A stretch of DNA of 33,181 bases, taken from positions 1-33,181 of the forward strand of contig CATNCS010000022.1 of NCBI GenBank assembly GCA_950097245.1. The letters run 5' to 3'. The position numbers and the translations under genes are program-made. Shown here one piece after another: positions 9,680 to 16,606 of this stretch (position 1 is its first letter; every line of letters starts with the position of its first letter). Origin of the DNA: an uncultured Oscillospiraceae bacterium (GTDB taxonomy: Bacteria > Bacillota > Clostridia > Oscillospirales > Oscillospiraceae). Below the pieces are notes generated by a model that ran no database searches, was not told the DNA's origin, and worked only from the letters and a program-made list of their open reading frames with translations.

Positions 9680-9690
9680 TGAGAACAAAA

Positions 9691-9728
9691 ACCGGTTCCT
9701 GCGGAAAAACCCGCAGGGACCGGTCTCT
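9691..9728. terminator. shared terminator between convergent genes
   Basis: Hairpin of about 14 bp (ACCGGTTCCTGCGG with CCGCAGGGACCGGT, one G-T pair) around AAAAAC. The five-T run follows on the minus strand, so it mainly ends the zinc-ribbon gene and may serve both sides. Confidence 0.75.
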
Positions 9729-10003
9729 TATGTTCCGCTCTTCCACCGTTTTAACGTGGGGAACCAGCCCCGCATCATCTTCTCCGCCTCCTCCCGGGGG
9801 CCGAAGGGGTGGCCGTTCTCCTCGTTGAACTTCAGGTTGAAGGCGATGATGTCGTCCATAGTGGCGTCGGGGACGGTAAAGGCCCCGTTTTGATAGCAGT
9901 AGCGGCAGTAGTCCTCGCTGAGGGCTCCGCCGGCCTCGGTGCCCCGGTCCTCGGGCCTGTCCAGGGGCATGGCGCAGCACTGACAAAATTTCCGTTCTTC
10001 CAT
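9728..10003 (-). CDS. zinc-ribbon protein (Zn_ribbon_2 type), internal start of the fused frame
   Basis: 91 aa from ATG 10003, which has its own strong ribosome site (AAGGAGG, eight bases upstream). Two Cys pairs, CQCCAMPL and YCRYCYQNG, form a putative treble-clef or ribbon zinc site; the rest includes ATMDDIIAFNLKFNEENG and a Trp-rich end (MMRGWFPTLKRWK). The function of this family is not established. The ribosome site shows that it can be made as a separate protein even though it is in frame with the WYL regulator upstream. Confidence 0.7.
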   Translation of the reverse strand: MEERKFCQCCAMPLDRPEDRGTEAGGALSEDYCRYCYQNGAFTVPDATMDDIIAFNLKFNEENGHPFGPREEAEKMMRGWFPTLKRWKSGT

Positions 10004-10981
10004 TGGGATAACCTCCTTATGTTGGGCGGGGTCTGCCCCGTCTCTGACACAAGGATACGCCCCATAACCTGACAGGGTCTGTCCAGTTTTATAGACTTCC
10101 AAAGATTTTTTTAGTTCTTCCTTTAAAATATCCCGCCAGTAAGCCGGGGACAGCACCTCCAGCTGGCCGCCGAAGGACAGCAGAAAGGACAGCAGCCACT
10201 GGTCCTCGGGAAAGGTACACGCCACCAGCAGCCGCCCGTCCGGCCGGACGGACACCTCCCTGGGGTGGAAGTAGTCCCGCACCCGCCAGGCGGCGGAGGG
10301 GGCGAACAGCAGCCGCAGGTCCACCCCCCGGTAGTCCCCGGGCATGGGGGCCTCCAGCTGCTCCGGAGGCTTCCGGGGCGGACAGGTCCCCTCCTCCAGA
10401 GACAGGTCCTCCATCCGCACCAGCCGGAAGATGCGCCAGTCCTGCTTTTGCCGGCAGAAGGCGGACAGATACCAGCACCCCGCCTTGAACACCAGCCGTG
10501 CCGGCTCCACCGTCCGGCGGCTGCGCGCCCCGGCGGAGCTGTAGTAGGTGAAGGACAGGGGCTTCCGCTCCAGGACGGCCCCCTTCACCAGGGAAAAATT
10601 CTCCCGCTCCGCCGCGCCGCTGCCCCAGTCGGTAAAGTCCACCTCCAGCCAGTCGCCCCCCTCCCGGCGGAACAGGGCGGACAGCCGGGACAGGGCCTCC
10701 TCTCCCCCACCGGTGGCCTGAACGGCCTGGAGGGCGAAGAGAATCTCGTCCTGCTGGCTCTGGGACAGCAGGGCCCGGTCCAGCACGAACTGGTCCATCA
10801 GCCGGATGCCGCCCCCCTTGCCCTTCTGGGCGTAGACGGGGATGCCCGCGGCGGACAGGGCGTCGACGTCCCGGTAGATGGTCCGCTCCGACACCTCCAG
10901 CCGCTGAGCCAGCTCCCCGGCGGTAACCGCCCGCTTCTCCACCAGGAGATAGAGAATTTCAAAGAGGCGGCTGTTCTTCAT
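9728..10981 (-). CDS. WYL-domain (YafY-type) transcriptional regulator, continuous with a zinc-ribbon domain
   Basis: 417 aa if read through. Residues 1-60 are a DeoR/YafY-type winged helix (LFEILYLLVEKRAVTAGELA, SERTIYRDVDALSAAGIPVY). A WYL domain follows at about 130-210 (PLSFTYYSSAGARSRRTVEP, WYLSAFCRQKQDWRIFRLVRM), then the C-terminal WCX-like region, ending near residue 300 (LKKSLEVYK). No stop follows: the frame goes on through about 26 linker codons into the zinc-ribbon protein at 10003. The ATG overlaps the sirtuin stop as ATGA, so translation is coupled. WYL regulators sense nucleic-acid or small ligands in known cases; the ligand here is unknown. A normal family member would end at about 300 aa, so either this is a true fusion or a stop was lost. 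Confidence 0.85.
   Translation of the reverse strand: MKNSRLFEILYLLVEKRAVTAGELAQRLEVSERTIYRDVDALSAAGIPVYAQKGKGGGIRLMDQFVLDRALLSQSQQDEILFALQAVQATGGGEEALSRLSALFRREGGDWLEVDFTDWGSGAAERENFSLVKGAVLERKPLSFTYYSSAGARSRRTVEPARLVFKAGCWYLSAFCRQKQDWRIFRLVRMEDLSLEEGTCPPRKPPEQLEAPMPGDYRGVDLRLLFAPSAAWRVRDYFHPREVSVRPDGRLLVACTFPEDQWLLSFLLSFGGQLEVLSPAYWRDILKEELKKSLEVYKTGQTLSGYGAYPCVRDGADPAQHKEVIPMEERKFCQCCAMPLDRPEDRGTEAGGALSEDYCRYCYQNGAFTVPDATMDDIIAFNLKFNEENGHPFGPREEAEKMMRGWFPTLKRWKSGT
10071..10083. promoter_or_regulatory. possible operator inside the WYL/zinc-ribbon linker
   Basis: GACAG-GGT-CTGTC, perfect 5-bp arms, located about 70 bases before the zinc-ribbon start. It could be an operator for the WYL protein, but it is also coding sequence in the fused reading. 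Confidence 0.3.
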
Positions 10982-11703
10982 CGGACTTCTATCTGCCCCA
11001 GCACTTCCCCGATGGGCAGGTTGATGGCCAGGTCGGCCCGGTCGTCGTAGGGGGTGGGGCTCTTGTTGATGAGCACCAGCCGGTTTCCCCGGAAATAGTT
11101 GATGAGCCCCGCCGCCGGGTAGACCGCCAGAGAGGTGCCCCCGATAATGAGCAGGTCGGCGGAGCGAATGTCCATCACCGCCCCCTCCATGGTGGCGCTG
11201 TCCAGGCTCTCCTCGTAGAGGACCACGTCGGGCTTGATGGTCCCGCCGCAGGCGCACCTGGGCACCCCGGTCCCGTCCTTGATGTCCGCCACAGCATAGG
11301 GCCTGCGGCACTTCATGCAGTAGTTCCGGTGGACGCTGCCGTGGAGCTCCCACACCCGCCTGGAGCCCGCCAGCTGGTGCAGGCCGTCGATGTTCTGGGT
11401 GACCACACTCCTCAGCTTGCCCGCCGCCTCCAGCTCCGCCAGCTTTTTGTGGGCGGCGTTGGGCCGGGCGTCCAGACAGAGCATCTTGTCCCGGTAGAAG
11501 CGGTAGAACTCCTCAGGCCGGGTGTCGAAGAAGGTGCGGCTGAGGATTTCCTCCGGCGGCCAGGCGTACTTCTGGTTGTACAGCCCGTCCACACTGCGGA
11601 AATCCGGGATGCCGCTCTCAGTAGATACCCCCGCCCCGCCGAAAAAGACGATCCGCTGGCTCTCGTCGATCCACTGCTGCAGGGTTTTGATTTTTTCCTC
11701 CAT
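10978..11703 (-). CDS. sirtuin, NAD-dependent protein deacylase
   Basis: 241 aa from ATG 11703 (GGAGG eight bases upstream; the ATG at 11721 overlaps that site). NAD-binding motifs: FFGGAGVSTESGIPDFRS near residue 25, TQNIDGLH and the catalytic His in ELHGSVHRNYC. The structural zinc is held by two Cys pairs (CMKC and CACG). IIGGTSLAVYPAAGL and the end (LVLINKSPTPYDDRADLAI) complete the Rossmann fold. Sirtuins remove acyl groups from lysine using NAD. The gene is translationally coupled to the WYL regulator that follows (ATGA). The usual symbol would be cobB or srtN, but I do not assign one. Confidence 0.93.
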   Translation of the reverse strand: MEEKIKTLQQWIDESQRIVFFGGAGVSTESGIPDFRSVDGLYNQKYAWPPEEILSRTFFDTRPEEFYRFYRDKMLCLDARPNAAHKKLAELEAAGKLRSVVTQNIDGLHQLAGSRRVWELHGSVHRNYCMKCRRPYAVADIKDGTGVPRCACGGTIKPDVVLYEESLDSATMEGAVMDIRSADLLIIGGTSLAVYPAAGLINYFRGNRLVLINKSPTPYDDRADLAINLPIGEVLGQIEVR

Positions 11704-11772
11704 AAAATATTCCTCCTTCATCTGCGCCCGCAGGCGGCTGATTGCCGCCCCTCTGTGTTTTCTGCCAAAAGG

Positions 11773-12267
11773 TTACTGCTCCAAACAGAAGATTGACCGG
11801 ATCAGCTGAACTGCGCTTTCTGTCTTTATCACTCTATTTATGGCGTTTCTAATGTTATCCTTTGTATATCCGTTTTCCGCCGCATTTGCAATATAATCCG
11901 CCTCAACCAGGATCTGATAATCAAGTCCTTCAATGTCGGAGAAGGTGTGGTGATGGCCCACCAGGTATGACACCCGGCCAATCTTTTCCCCGCTCATTCC
12001 AGAATCCCTTAAGAACACTTCGACCATTCGGCCCCCCTCTTCCTCCTGGTATTTTCCATTGGTATTTCCATATTTCTCCCTGCACAGAGGACAGGCAATA
12101 TCATGGGTGATTGCAGCCACTTCAAGCACATATTGTGTCTCCGCGTCCAGCCGCTCCAGCTCGCCGATGGTTTTTGCATAGGTCCATACGCGGATAAGAT
12201 GGTCGATATCATGGATATTTCCCTTGGAAAACGCGATCATCTTTGCCATCATTTCAGCGATTGTCAT
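11773..12267 (-). CDS. HD-domain metal-dependent hydrolase
   Basis: 164 aa from ATG 12267, behind AGGAG at eight bases; the GTG three codons upstream is too close to the site. The HD pattern is complete: His in DIDHLIRVW, His-Asp in AITHDIACPLC, His in VGHHHTFSDI, and Asp in LVEADYIANA. HD proteins hydrolyse phosphate esters, often of nucleotides. A Cys pair (CPLC) follows the HD motif. It has its own promoter and ends 70 bases before the sirtuin start. Substrate unknown. Confidence 0.85.
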   Translation of the reverse strand: MTIAEMMAKMIAFSKGNIHDIDHLIRVWTYAKTIGELERLDAETQYVLEVAAITHDIACPLCREKYGNTNGKYQEEEGGRMVEVFLRDSGMSGEKIGRVSYLVGHHHTFSDIEGLDYQILVEADYIANAAENGYTKDNIRNAINRVIKTESAVQLIRSIFCLEQ

Positions 12268-12299
12268 CTGTCTCACTCCTAAACTCTTGATTTATCCCG

Positions 12300-12328
12300 A
12301 TTATATCACCATCACCTCCCAGCGTCAA
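12300..12328 (-). promoter_or_regulatory. sigma-A promoter of the HD hydrolase
   Basis: Minus strand: TTGACG (12328-12323), 17 bases, TATAAT (12305-12300). Confidence 0.75.
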
Positions 12329-12348
12329 CGCGGAGAGAAATCTCCCTC

Positions 12349-12379
12349 TTGACTTAAACCCGGCTTCAAGTGATAAGAT
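12349..12379 (+). promoter_or_regulatory. MerR-type promoter/operator of the aldo/keto reductase
   Basis: TTGACT (12349-12354) and TAAGAT (12374-12379) are 19 bases apart, too far for normal sigma-A use. The spacer carries the dyad ACTTAAA-N6-TTCAAGT (12352-12371, one mismatch). A long spacer with a centred dyad is the hallmark of MerR-family activation. No merR gene is in the window. Confidence 0.65.
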
Positions 12380-12408
12380 GGTTCCAATCAAAACCAAGGA
12401 GGAACGTC

Positions 12409-13577
12409 ATGAACTACCGTACATTGGGCCGTACCGGGTTGAAGGTCAGCGAGATCGCCATGGGCTGCGAGGGCCTTGTGGACAAGAGCTACGAGCAAGT
12501 CCGGGAATTTGTGGACAAGATGGAGCAGCTGGGGATTAACTGTATCGACCTGTACTCCCCCAGCTGCTCCATCTTGTCCACAAATTCCCGGACATGCGCG
12601 CCAATCTGGGCAGGGCCCTGAAGGGCCGGCGGGAGAAATTCGTCCTGCAATCCCACCTGTGCTCCATCTGGGAGAAGGGCCAGTACCTGCGCACCCGGGA
12701 CATCGACAAGGTCAAGGCCGGCTTCGAGGACATGCTCCGCCTGCTGGACACCGATTACATCGACATCGGCATGATCCACTACTCCGACGCCCTGTCCGAC
12801 TGGGAGGAGATTGTCCACGGCCCGGTGATGGCCTACGCCCGGGAGCTGAAGGAGGCCGGAAGGATCGGCTGCATCGGCCTGTCCAGCCACAACCCGGAGG
12901 TGGGACAGGCGGCGGTGGACAGCGGGCTCATCGACGTGCTCATGTTCAGCGTCAACCCCTGCTACGACCTCCAGCCTGCCAACGAGGACGTGGAGCAGCT
13001 GTGGGCGGAGTCGGCCTATGCAAAGCAGCTGGTGAACATGGACCCCCAGCGTCAGGCCCTGTATGAGAGCTGCCAGCGGCTGGGGGTGGGTGTCACAGTG
13101 ATGAAGGCCTTCGGCGGCGGCGACCTGCTCAGCCGGTACTCCCCCGCCGGGGTGGCCCTCACCCCCTTCCAGTGCCTCCATTACGCCCTCACCCGGCCCG
13201 GGGTGGCCTGCGTTATGGCCGGGGCCCGGACGGTGGAGGAGCTGGTCCGGTGCGCCGCCTATGAGGAGGCCGCCGACAGCGAAAAGGACTACGCCTCCGC
13301 CTTTGCCGCCATGCCCAGAATCAGCTGGGAGGGGCACTGTATGTACTGCGGCCACTGCGCCCCCTGCCCCCGGGGCATCGACGTGGCAAATGTGACCAAG
13401 TTCCTCAACCTGGTCAGGGCCCAGGGTGAGGTGCCGGAGACGGTGCGGGAGCACTACGCGGTCCTGCCCCACCACGCCGGGGAGTGCGTTTCCTGCGGCG
13501 CCTGTGAGAAGCGGTGCCCATTCTCGGTGTCTATCATGGAGAATATGAGACAGGCTGCGGAGATTTTTGGAAAATAA
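12409..13577 (+). pseudogene. aldo/keto reductase with C-terminal 2x[4Fe-4S] domain, broken by a frameshifting inverted duplication
   Basis: The start at ATG 12409 (AAGGAGGAACGTC before it) gives the standard N-terminus MNYRTLGRTGLKVSEIAMGC. The frame holds to IDLYSP at about 12561, then runs into an inverted copy of upstream sequence and stops at 12621. The rest of the protein lies in another frame from about 12594 (MRANLGRALKGRREKFVLQS) to 13577. It includes the reductase barrel (DYIDIGMIHYSD, GCIGLSSHNPEVG) and a ferredoxin-like end with two clusters (CMYCGHCAPC and CVSCGACEKRCP). The family oxidises or reduces carbonyls, here probably with electrons from the Fe-S centres. As written, no full-length protein can be made unless frameshifting or reinitiation occurs. 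Removal of about 23 net bases would restore it. Confidence 0.85.
12499..12593. repeat. perfect 36-bp inverted repeat inside the reductase gene
   Basis: Arm 12499-12534 is the exact reverse complement of 12558-12593, with a 23-base spacer. The first arm encodes normal protein (REFVDKMEQLG); the second is foreign to the family sequence at that point. It breaks the reading frame. Confidence 0.95.
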
Positions 13578-13592
13578 GAGACAAAAAAGAGC

Positions 13593-13621
13593 TTGACAAA
13601 TGTCCGAAAACAGACTAGAAT
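13593..13621 (+). promoter_or_regulatory. sigma-A promoter of the marR-MATE operon
   Basis: TTGACA (13593-13598), 17 bases, TAGAAT (13616-13621). Confidence 0.85.
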
Positions 13622-13651
13622 GTTCTAAGTCTGGTTTCGGACATTCTTTTT
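13599..13651 (+). promoter_or_regulatory. long inverted repeat: MarR operator and possible terminator
   Basis: Left arm from AATGTCCGAAA, right arm ending TTTCGGACATT (13599-13645), nearly perfect over about 22 bp with one mismatch and one extra base, centred just after the -10 box, then CTTTTTT. As DNA it covers the spacer and start site of the marR promoter, as expected for an autorepressor site. As RNA read from the reductase gene it would form a terminator. Confidence 0.65.
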
Positions 13652-13665
13652 TGGGGGAAACCGCT

Positions 13666-14118
13666 ATGGAGTTTCAGCAGTTCAACGAGGAGTACAGCCG
13701 CCTGTACAAGGAGGACGATGGCCTGTACCGGCGGCTGGCAAAGCATTTCAGACTGTCCGAGTCCGCCTTTTGGATTTTATATACGCTGGAGGCCTCCCAA
13801 CAGCCTCTGACCCAGGCGGAGCTGTGCGGCTGGCTGTATCTCAGCAAGCAGACCATCAACTCCGGGCTGAAACAGCTGGAGCAGGAGGGCCGCATCCGCC
13901 TGTCCGACGGTCCGGGACGGAAGAAGTACCTCCGGCTCACCGACACGGGCCGTGCGCTGGCAGCGCGCACTGTCCGCCCGGTGATAGAGATTGAGGAGCG
14001 GGCCTTTCTCTCCATGACCCAGGAGGAACAGGAGGACTTTCTCCGCCTGACCCGCCTCCATCTGGAGCTGATGCTCCGGGAGTCCGAAGCCATTTTAAAC
14101 ACACCCCAGGAGGAATAA
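13666..14118 (+). CDS. MarR-family transcriptional regulator
   Basis: 150 aa from ATG 13666 with GGGGGA before it; the ATG at 13600 lies inside the promoter. The winged helix spans about residues 30-100: LSESAFWILYTLEASQQPLT, QAELCGWLYLSKQTINSGLK and the wing DGPGRKKYLRLTDTG. Flanking helices form the dimer interface. MarR proteins usually repress their own operon and a linked exporter until a ligand binds. The next gene, six bases downstream, is a MATE exporter, and a long palindrome covers the promoter, so local autoregulation is likely. Ligand unknown. Confidence 0.9.
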   Translation: MEFQQFNEEYSRLYKEDDGLYRRLAKHFRLSESAFWILYTLEASQQPLTQAELCGWLYLSKQTINSGLKQLEQEGRIRLSDGPGRKKYLRLTDTGRALAARTVRPVIEIEERAFLSMTQEEQEDFLRLTRLHLELMLRESEAILNTPQEE

Positions 14119-14124
14119 TTTTTT

Positions 14125-15456
14125 ATGCAGATCAAGCTTTCCGACCACTTTACCTACAGCAAGCTGCTTCGCTTTACCCTGCCCTCCATCATCATGATGA
14201 TCTTCACCTCCATCTACAGTGTGGTGGACGGCCTGTTTGTCTCCAATCTGGTGGGGCAAAACGCCCTGTCGGCGGTAAACATCATCTTCCCCGTGTCCAT
14301 GATCCTGGCCGCCGCCGGCTTTATGCTGGGCTCCGGCGGCAGCGCCGTGGTGGCCCGCACCATGGGGGAGGGCAGGCCCGACCTGGCCAACCGGTACTTC
14401 TCCATGATTGTCTTAGTGACGCTGGGGCTGGGGACGGTGTTCTCCATCGGCGGTGCGCTGCTGATTGAGCCCATTGCCCGGCTGGCCGGGGCCAGCGACC
14501 TGCTCATGGACGACTGCATCGCCTACGGCCGCATTCTGCTGGGCGGGAGCGCGGTGTTCATGCTCCAGGTGGCCTTCCAGGTCTTCTTCGTCACCGCCGA
14601 GCTGCCCAAAATCGGGCTGTTCTTCTCCCTGGCTGCCGGAGTCACCAATATCGCCCTGGACTACCTGCTCATGGGCCCGCTGAACATGGGCATCGCCGGG
14701 GCGGCCTGGGGAACTGTCCTCAGCTACGCCGTGGGCGGCCTGCTCCCTCTGCTCTACTTTGTCACGCCCCCCAGAGGGGCGCTGCGGCTGTGCCGGACCC
14801 GGCTCTACGGGCGGGAGCTGAGAAACGCCTGCGCCAACGGCTCCTCCGAGCTGATGAGCAACCTGTCCGCCTCTGTGGTGAGCATCCTGTTCAACCTCCA
14901 GCTCATGGCCATCATCGGGGAGGCGGGGGTGGCGGCCTACTCGGTGATGATGTATGTGGACTTCGCCTTCGCGGCGGTGTTCCTGGGCTTTTCCATGGGC
15001 AGCGGGCCCATTGTCAGCTTCCATTTCGGGGCGGACAACCGGGACGAGCTGAAAAATGTCTTTTGCAAGAGCATGGCGGTGATTGCTCTGGCCTCCCTGG
15101 CTATGGTGGCGGCGGCGGAGCTGCTGGCCCGGCCCCTGTCCGCCGCCTTTGTGGGCTACAGCCCGGAGCTGATGGCCCTGACTGTCCACGGCTTCCGCAT
15201 CTTCGCCCTGAGCTACCTCTTCGTAGGCTTCGGCATCTACGGCTCCGCCTTCTTCACCGCCCTGTGCAACGGACCGGTGTCCGCCCTCATCTCCTTCCTG
15301 CGCACCTTCCTGTTCCGGGGCGGGATGGTGCTGCTCCTCCCCCTGGTGCTGGATCTGGACGGCATCTGGCTGGCCGTGGTCGTGGCCGACGGCCTGGGGG
15401 CCAACCTGGCCCTGGGGCTCATCTGGCACTATCGGAAGCGATATCATTATCTCTAA
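14125..15456 (+). CDS. MATE-family multidrug/cation exporter
   Basis: 443 aa, about 12 transmembrane helices in two similar halves. It shows the MATE pattern from the start (LLRFTLPSIIMMIFTSIYSVVDG, FVSNLVGQNALSAVNI, GSGGSAVVARTMGEG) and the second-half equivalents. MATE transporters export cationic drugs or metabolites using sodium or proton gradients. AGGAGG precedes ATG 14125. It forms an operon with the MarR regulator, and a strong terminator follows. Confidence 0.93.
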   Translation: MQIKLSDHFTYSKLLRFTLPSIIMMIFTSIYSVVDGLFVSNLVGQNALSAVNIIFPVSMILAAAGFMLGSGGSAVVARTMGEGRPDLANRYFSMIVLVTLGLGTVFSIGGALLIEPIARLAGASDLLMDDCIAYGRILLGGSAVFMLQVAFQVFFVTAELPKIGLFFSLAAGVTNIALDYLLMGPLNMGIAGAAWGTVLSYAVGGLLPLLYFVTPPRGALRLCRTRLYGRELRNACANGSSELMSNLSASVVSILFNLQLMAIIGEAGVAAYSVMMYVDFAFAAVFLGFSMGSGPIVSFHFGADNRDELKNVFCKSMAVIALASLAMVAAAELLARPLSAAFVGYSPELMALTVHGFRIFALSYLFVGFGIYGSAFFTALCNGPVSALISFLRTFLFRGGMVLLLPLVLDLDGIWLAVVVADGLGANLALGLIWHYRKRYHYL

Positions 15457-15483
15457 GGCACAGCCCCGTCCCGCCGCAGCGGC

Positions 15484-15511
15484 AAGGCCCCTTTGCCTGA
15501 GGGGCCTTTTT
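15484..15511 (+). terminator. terminator after the MATE gene
   Basis: AAGGCCCC / GGGGCCTT with a nine-base loop and TTTTT. Confidence 0.85.
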
Positions 15512-15554
15512 GCATCTTACCCCCTGAAAAACGCACCCAAAGGGTACAGCCCTT

Positions 15555-15583
15555 GCGATTTTCTCCATATTCTGATATGCTCA
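15555..15583 (+). promoter_or_regulatory. promoter of the LytTR operon
   Basis: TTGCGA, 17 bases, TATGCT, about 30 bases before the gene at 15612. Moderate match to consensus; positions are approximate to a base or two. Confidence 0.5.
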
Positions 15584-15611
15584 GGCTGTCCTGGGACAGG
15601 AGGTAACGAAT

Positions 15612-16049
15612 ATGAAAATCACAGTGGAGCACGCCGATCTGCCGGAAAACGAGGTCATCCTGCGCTGTCCCTCTCTGGATGAGGAGATGCTGGGAGTGCT
15701 GTCCCTGCTGCGCTCCGGCCTGCAGCGGCTGTGCGTGTGGGACGACAGCCGGCAGACCACCCTCCTCTCCCCCGGCGAGGTGGTCTACTGCGAGACGGTG
15801 GAGGACCGGGTCTTCGTCTACACCGGCCGGGCCATGTACCAGACCGCCCTGAGCCTGGGGGAGCTGGAGAGCCGCTACGGCTCTTTGGGCTTCTTCCGGG
15901 CGGGCAAATCGGCGGTGGTGAACCTCCACCACATCCGAAGCCTGGAGAGCCAGGGGGCCGGGCGCATCCAGGCCACCCTGGAGACCGGCGAAAAACTGAT
16001 CGTATCCCGGCGCTACGCCCCCCTGCTGAGGGAGCGGCTGGGACTTTGA
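15612..16049 (+). CDS. LytTR-type DNA-binding regulator
   Basis: 145 aa. The N-terminal 45 residues are short and not a receiver domain; there is no phospho-acceptor Asp motif. The LytTR DNA-binding domain fills about residues 50-145 (VYCETVEDRVFVYT, GFFRAGKSAVVNLHHIRSLE, KLIVSRRYAPLLRERL). The start follows ACAGGAGGTAACGAAT. The next gene is a small four-helix membrane protein 14 bases downstream. This matches LytTR regulatory systems (as in streptococcal HdrRM and BrsRM), where a membrane protein holds the regulator inactive. Target genes are unknown. Confidence 0.88.
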   Translation: MKITVEHADLPENEVILRCPSLDEEMLGVLSLLRSGLQRLCVWDDSRQTTLLSPGEVVYCETVEDRVFVYTGRAMYQTALSLGELESRYGSLGFFRAGKSAVVNLHHIRSLESQGAGRIQATLETGEKLIVSRRYAPLLRERLGL

Positions 16050-16063
16050 GAAAGGAGCAAACG

Positions 16064-16504
16064 ATGGAAAAATTCAACCGATTTTATCTCTGGGGCGTCA
16101 ACACCAAATACCGCATGGGCCTGTATTTTGCCGCCGCCGCCTCTTTCAAGGGGCTGGTCAATGTCCTGTTGGGCAGCTGGACCGTAGAAACTTTGATCTT
16201 ACTGGAAATGCTGTTGGCCTGCTTTGGCTTTGCCTGCCTGGAGACCGCCCTCTTCCCCGCAGGAAAAAACCTGCTGTCCGAGGGAAAACGGGTCGCTCTC
16301 TGGGCCGTCCTGGCCAATATCATCTTCATCGGCTGCGCCTGGGGGCTGAACTGGTTCCCCGGTATCCCCCTGTGGGGCGCTCTTTTGCTGGTCCTCTTCC
16401 TGGAGAGCTCCCTGGGGGGCATGTGGTACGCCCTGTATCTGAAAGAAAAGTGGGACACCGCCGCCCTCAATCAGGGCCTGCGGCGCTTTCAGAGTGAACA
16501 CTAG
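16064..16504 (+). CDS. four-helix membrane protein, DUF3021-like partner of the LytTR regulator
   Basis: 146 aa from ATG 16064 with AAGGAG eight bases upstream. Four hydrophobic segments are seen at about residues 18-38 (MGLYFAAAASFKGLVNVLL), 42-62 (TLILLEMLLACFGFACLETA), 75-97 (VALWAVLANIIFIGCAWGL) and 100-122 (GIPLWGALLLVLFLESSLGG), with a short charged C-terminus. The size, four-helix shape and position after a LytTR regulator fit the DUF3021-like membrane inhibitors of LytTR systems. Assignment to that family is by layout and should be checked. Confidence 0.7.
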   Translation: MEKFNRFYLWGVNTKYRMGLYFAAAASFKGLVNVLLGSWTVETLILLEMLLACFGFACLETALFPAGKNLLSEGKRVALWAVLANIIFIGCAWGLNWFPGIPLWGALLLVLFLESSLGGMWYALYLKEKWDTAALNQGLRRFQSEH

Positions 16505-16525
16505 AAAATATTTCCTCTATCCCCA

Positions 16526-16554
16526 TTGACATCCCCGCTCCCTCCTGATATAAT
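16526..16554 (+). promoter_or_regulatory. consensus sigma-A promoter of rubrerythrin
   Basis: TTGACA (16526-16531), 17 bases, TATAAT (16549-16554): both hexamers perfect. Confidence 0.9.
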
Positions 16555-16571
16555 GTCCTCATCCTTAATGC

Positions 16572-16588
16572 AAATTATTACTAATTAA
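16572..16588. promoter_or_regulatory. AT-rich dyad, possible PerR/Fur-family operator
   Basis: AATTA-TTAC-TAATT inside AAATTATTACTAATTAA, just after the expected transcription start. It resembles, but does not closely match, PerR boxes. Confidence 0.35.
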
Positions 16589-16606
16589 GAAAGTGAGGAC
16601 TATCCT

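Noticed and set aside
10984..11353. N-terminal extension of the WYL frame into the sirtuin gene
   Set aside because: It is the antiframe of the sirtuin coding sequence, rich in Gly/Arg/His, with no ribosome site; the ATGA start at 10981 fits the family.
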